Assembly (NCBI GenBank): GCA_002707025.1
Contig: PALG01000031.1
Span: 62,001 to 126,000, forward strand
Length of the DNA: 64,000 nucleotides
Direction of reading: 5' to 3'
DNA from: Flavobacteriaceae bacterium
GTDB taxonomy: Bacteria; Bacteroidota; Bacteroidia; Flavobacteriales; Flavobacteriaceae
Shown here: positions 61,261-64,000 of the stretch, piece after piece
Layout: every line of letters starts with the position of its first letter
Position numbering within the stretch: the stretch's first letter is position 1
The notes under the pieces: model-generated
Told to the model about the DNA's origin: nothing
Seen by the model: the letters and a program-made list of their open reading frames with translations, nothing else
Databases searched by the model: none
Made by a program: the position numbers and the translations under genes

Positions 61261-62489
61261 GTCCGAACACACTTTTTTATATTATTATAGGGGTCATCGT
61301 TCTCAATTTTGTGATTGATAAAATCCTAGATGCCCTCAATGCCAAACATTTTGACGATTCCATTCCGAGGGAATTGAACGATGTGTACGATACCGCAGCC
61401 TACGAAAAGTCGCAGCAATACAAAAAAGAGAAGTATCGATTTGGCCTTCTTACCTCAGTCGTTTCCTTTGTGGCTACCCTATTGTTTTTCTTCTTCGACG
61501 GATTCGAATGGGTGGACCAGTGGGCCCGCTCTTTTTCGAACAACAACATAGTCGTAGCCTTGATTTTCTTCGGAATCATAATGCTTGCAAGCGACATCTT
61601 GGGAACGCCTTTTGCATACTACCACACGTTCGTGATTGAAGAAAAATACGGTTTCAACAAAACCACCCTAAAAACATTCTTTTTGGATAAAATAAAAGGT
61701 TGGTTGATGAGCGCTGTATTGGGCGGTGGGATCTTAGCGCTTATCATCTGGTTTTACGAAACCACAGGAGCCCACTTTTGGCTATATGCGTGGGGTATTG
61801 TCACGCTTTTTTCCATATTCCTGAATATGTTTTACGCCAGACTCATTGTACCACTATTTAATAAACAAACCCCTCTGGAAGAAGGGTCCCTAAGAAATCA
61901 AATTGAACACTATGCCGCTCAAGTAGGATTTCAATTAACGAATATTTTTGTAATTGATGGCTCCAAAAGAAGTACCAAGGCCAATGCCTACTTTTCGGGT
62001 TTTGGAAGGGAAAAACGGATTACGTTATACGATACGCTTATTCAGGATTTGGAAGAAGAAGAAATTGTAGCTGTTTTGGCACACGAAGTAGGGCACTACA
62101 AAAGAAATCATATCATTTTCAATTTATTTGCTTCTACAATTACGACAGGATTCATGCTCTGGCTACTATCCCTTTTTGTGGGCTTACCCATTTTTTCGGA
62201 AGCTTTGGGGGTAAGCACCCCTTCTTTTCATGTAGGTTTGATTGCCTTCGGAATTTTATACACGCCCATTTCAGAAATTATAGGGTTGCTTATGAATTAC
62301 CTTTCCCGAAAGTTTGAATACCAAGCCGACGATTATGCAAAAAACACTTTTGAAGCTACTCCCTTGGTTTCAGCCTTAAAAAAACTATCCAAGAACAGTT
62401 TAAGTAATCTTACGCCCCATCCGGCCTATGTTTTTATGCATTACTCCCACCCAACGTTATTACAGCGCTTCAAAAACCTTCAAAATTAG
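61257..62489 (+). CDS. M48-family membrane metalloprotease (Ste24-like)
   Basis: 410 residues. Several transmembrane helices (about 4-20, 62-82, 97-117, 145-165, 175-195, 300-325). Zinc site HEVGHYKRNH (about 277) with the third ligand in FEYQADDYA (about 355). Related to CAAX prenyl protease Ste24/HtpX. In bacteria without prenylation it probably cuts damaged membrane proteins. Overlaps the methyltransferase gene by 4 nt. Confidence 0.9.
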   Translation: MSPNTLFYIIIGVIVLNFVIDKILDALNAKHFDDSIPRELNDVYDTAAYEKSQQYKKEKYRFGLLTSVVSFVATLLFFFFDGFEWVDQWARSFSNNNIVVALIFFGIIMLASDILGTPFAYYHTFVIEEKYGFNKTTLKTFFLDKIKGWLMSAVLGGGILALIIWFYETTGAHFWLYAWGIVTLFSIFLNMFYARLIVPLFNKQTPLEEGSLRNQIEHYAAQVGFQLTNIFVIDGSKRSTKANAYFSGFGREKRITLYDTLIQDLEEEEIVAVLAHEVGHYKRNHIIFNLFASTITTGFMLWLLSLFVGLPIFSEALGVSTPSFHVGLIAFGILYTPISEIIGLLMNYLSRKFEYQADDYAKNTFEATPLVSALKKLSKNSLSNLTPHPAYVFMHYSHPTLLQRFKNLQN

Positions 62490-62541
62490 AAATGGCGTAA
62501 CTTTTGTTGTTCAATTTCCTACAAAGTAGTATTTTTAAACT

Positions 62542-64000
62542 ATGACACAAGTCGCCATAGAAGAAGAAAACAAGGAGATTGCCAAACAGTACAAAGAGCT
62601 GTTAAAGATTAGCTACCGAACGCTTTCCGCTGAGGATAAAAAACTCATCCGGTCGGCTTTCGACGTCGCGGTGGATGCCCATAAGGACCAGCGTAGAAAA
62701 AGTGGGGAAGCGTATATTTTTCACCCCATTGCGGTCGCCAAAATTGTGGCTTCAGAAATTGGACTCGATGCTACATCTATTGCTGCCGCCCTGCTTCATG
62801 ATGTGGTAGAAGATACTTCCTATACCTTGGCCGATTTGGAGCAGATGTTTGGCGAAACGGTAGCGCGCATTGTGGATGGGCTAACAAAGATTTCTGCCTT
62901 GGAGTACCAAAGCGATGTGTCCCTTCAGGCAGAGAATTTCCGAAAAATGTTGCTTACCCTCAATGAGGACATTCGCGTGATCATTATTAAAATTGCCGAC
63001 CGACTGCACAATATGCAAACCATGGATTCGATGCCCGCTCACAAGCAGGTGAAGATTGCTTCAGAAACCTTATATATCTATGCTCCGCTAGCTCACAGAA
63101 TTGGTTTGTACAATGTAAAAACAGAATTGGAAGATTTAGGCTTAAAATATACAGAACCTGATGTGTATCAAGATATTTTAAGCAAAATAAAGGAAAGCAA
63201 GGAAGAACAGGATGCCTATATCGAATCATTTTCCAAAACAATTAGGGATTCCCTAGACGCCGAAAAATTAAACTACAGTATCAAGGGAAGGCCTAAATCC
63301 ATCTTCTCGATTCGAAGGAAAATGATGAAGCAAAATGTAAGCTTCGATGAAGTATACGACAAGTTTGCCATTCGAATTATTTATAAAAGCGATGCTGAAA
63401 ATGAAAAGTTTCTAGCGTGGAAAATCTACTCTATAGTTACGGATCACTTTCGACCTAACCCCACACGGTTACGCGATTGGATTTCTTCTCCCAAATCGAC
63501 AGGCTACGAAGCCTTGCACATAACCGTTATGGGGCCTAAAGGCCGTTGGGTGGAAGTACAAATTCGAAGTGAACGCATGAACGAAATTGCCGAAAAAGGC
63601 TATGCGGCCCATTATAAATATAAAAATGTTGAAAAAGAAGATGGTGGTCTCGATGTTTGGCTGAATAAACTTCAGGATACCTTGGAAAATGCCCAGATTA
63701 GTGCTGTAGATTTTGTAGAGGAATTTAAACTGAATCTTTACGCCAAAGAAATCTTTGTATTCTCCCCTAAAGGAGATCTATACTCTTTGGCCAAAGGAGC
63801 CACTGCTCTGGATTTTGCCTTCCATGTGCATACCGAAGTGGGATCCCATACCCGAGGGGCGAAAGTAAATGGAAAATTAGTTCCTTTAAGCCATGAGTTA
63901 AAAAGTGGAGATCAGGTTGAAATTATTACTTCCGACAAAACGAAACCCTCCTCCAACTGGCTCAATTATGTCACGACGGGACGGGCCATATCCAAAATCA
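62542..64000 (+). CDS. relA: RelA/SpoT bifunctional (p)ppGpp synthetase/hydrolase (N-terminal part)
   Basis: The first 486 codons are present; the gene leaves the right edge. Order: HD hydrolase (about 25-170; metal motif LLHDVVEDT), RelA_SpoT synthetase (about 235-350; YSIKGRPKSIFSIRRKM, FAIRIIYKSDAE, SPKSTGYEALH, VQIRSERM), and the start of the TGS domain (about 405 on; EIFVFSPKGDLYSLAKGATALDFAF). Both catalytic domains look intact, so it makes and removes (p)ppGpp. The ATG at 62542 lies 52 nt after the M48 stop. Confidence 0.95.
   Translation, partial: MTQVAIEEENKEIAKQYKELLKISYRTLSAEDKKLIRSAFDVAVDAHKDQRRKSGEAYIFHPIAVAKIVASEIGLDATSIAAALLHDVVEDTSYTLADLEQMFGETVARIVDGLTKISALEYQSDVSLQAENFRKMLLTLNEDIRVIIIKIADRLHNMQTMDSMPAHKQVKIASETLYIYAPLAHRIGLYNVKTELEDLGLKYTEPDVYQDILSKIKESKEEQDAYIESFSKTIRDSLDAEKLNYSIKGRPKSIFSIRRKMMKQNVSFDEVYDKFAIRIIYKSDAENEKFLAWKIYSIVTDHFRPNPTRLRDWISSPKSTGYEALHITVMGPKGRWVEVQIRSERMNEIAEKGYAAHYKYKNVEKEDGGLDVWLNKLQDTLENAQISAVDFVEEFKLNLYAKEIFVFSPKGDLYSLAKGATALDFAFHVHTEVGSHTRGAKVNGKLVPLSHELKSGDQVEIITSDKTKPSSNWLNYVTTGRAISKI

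Noticed and set aside
1-64000. Prophage, IS element, integron or CRISPR array
   Set aside because: No transposase, integrase or regularly spaced repeats found; only one 29-bp direct repeat pair.
1-64000. Most additional ORFs of 60-150 codons on the opposite strand of large genes
   Set aside because: They are antisense or out-of-frame shadows with no start context or recognisable composition.

Overview
The window is chromosomal DNA of a member of the Bacteroidota, almost certainly a Flavobacteriaceae. The evidence is the gliding lipoprotein GldI, two type IX secretion cargo proteins with C-terminal sorting domains, a MutA/MutB methylmalonyl-CoA mutase pair, DUF3810 and DUF5683 proteins, and promoters with the Bacteroidota -7 element TAnnTTTG. 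Base composition is AT-rich and uniform. I see no phage, IS element, CRISPR array or rRNA. There is one tRNA, tRNA-Pro(GGG).

Region 1 (1-22.7 kb) is a low-oxygen / dormancy island. It holds the start of a cbb3 oxidase cluster (ccoN, ccoS, ccoI), six tandem-domain universal stress proteins, an ATP-cone/nuclease fusion with a beta-CASP RNase-like protein, a PAS histidine kinase paired with a receiver-CRP fusion regulator, a TerB-like/lipoprotein/thioredoxin/deoC/deoD operon, a hibernation factor-usp operon, an SQR-like/TusE-like/DsrE-like sulfur operon, and yceI-porin. Nine promoters in this island share one architecture: a dyad, CTGAY-N4-RTCAT in its best form, lies exactly 23 bp upstream of a TAnnTTTG-like -7 box, where an FNR-type class II activator would bind. 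No such pair was found after 22.7 kb. The kinase PAS domain keeps residues matching the FixL heme histidine and distal arginine. I propose a phosphorelay-driven CRP/FNR-like regulon, comparable in logic to FixLJ/FixK or DosR.

Region 2 (22.7-29 kb) holds a cytochrome c lipoprotein, uridine kinase, a DivIC/FtsB-like protein, mutA, an overlooked 58-residue membrane protein, mutB and a DECR-like dienoyl-CoA reductase. A 29-bp direct repeat lies after the last gene.

Region 3 (29-49.4 kb) is housekeeping: parA-parB-DUF5683-dapB-lepB-wbqC on one strand; an EEP hydrolase, two rhomboids, mutL, a small membrane protein, ribH and a TPR protein on the other; then recF, a lipocalin-like lipoprotein, a DUF721 protein, ndk, a PhoD-like phosphatase, an NrnA-like DHH protein, gldI, a cyclophilin-FKBP fusion, pepD and a DUF3810 protein.

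Region 4 (49.4-64 kb) holds two secreted amidohydrolase-fold proteins, aldehyde dehydrogenase with DUF779 and a divergent AraC regulator, an esterase, two T9SS repeat proteins, a TrmH-like methyltransferase, an M48 protease and the start of a RelA/SpoT enzyme.

All calls come from reading motifs by eye. No database or alignment tool was used.
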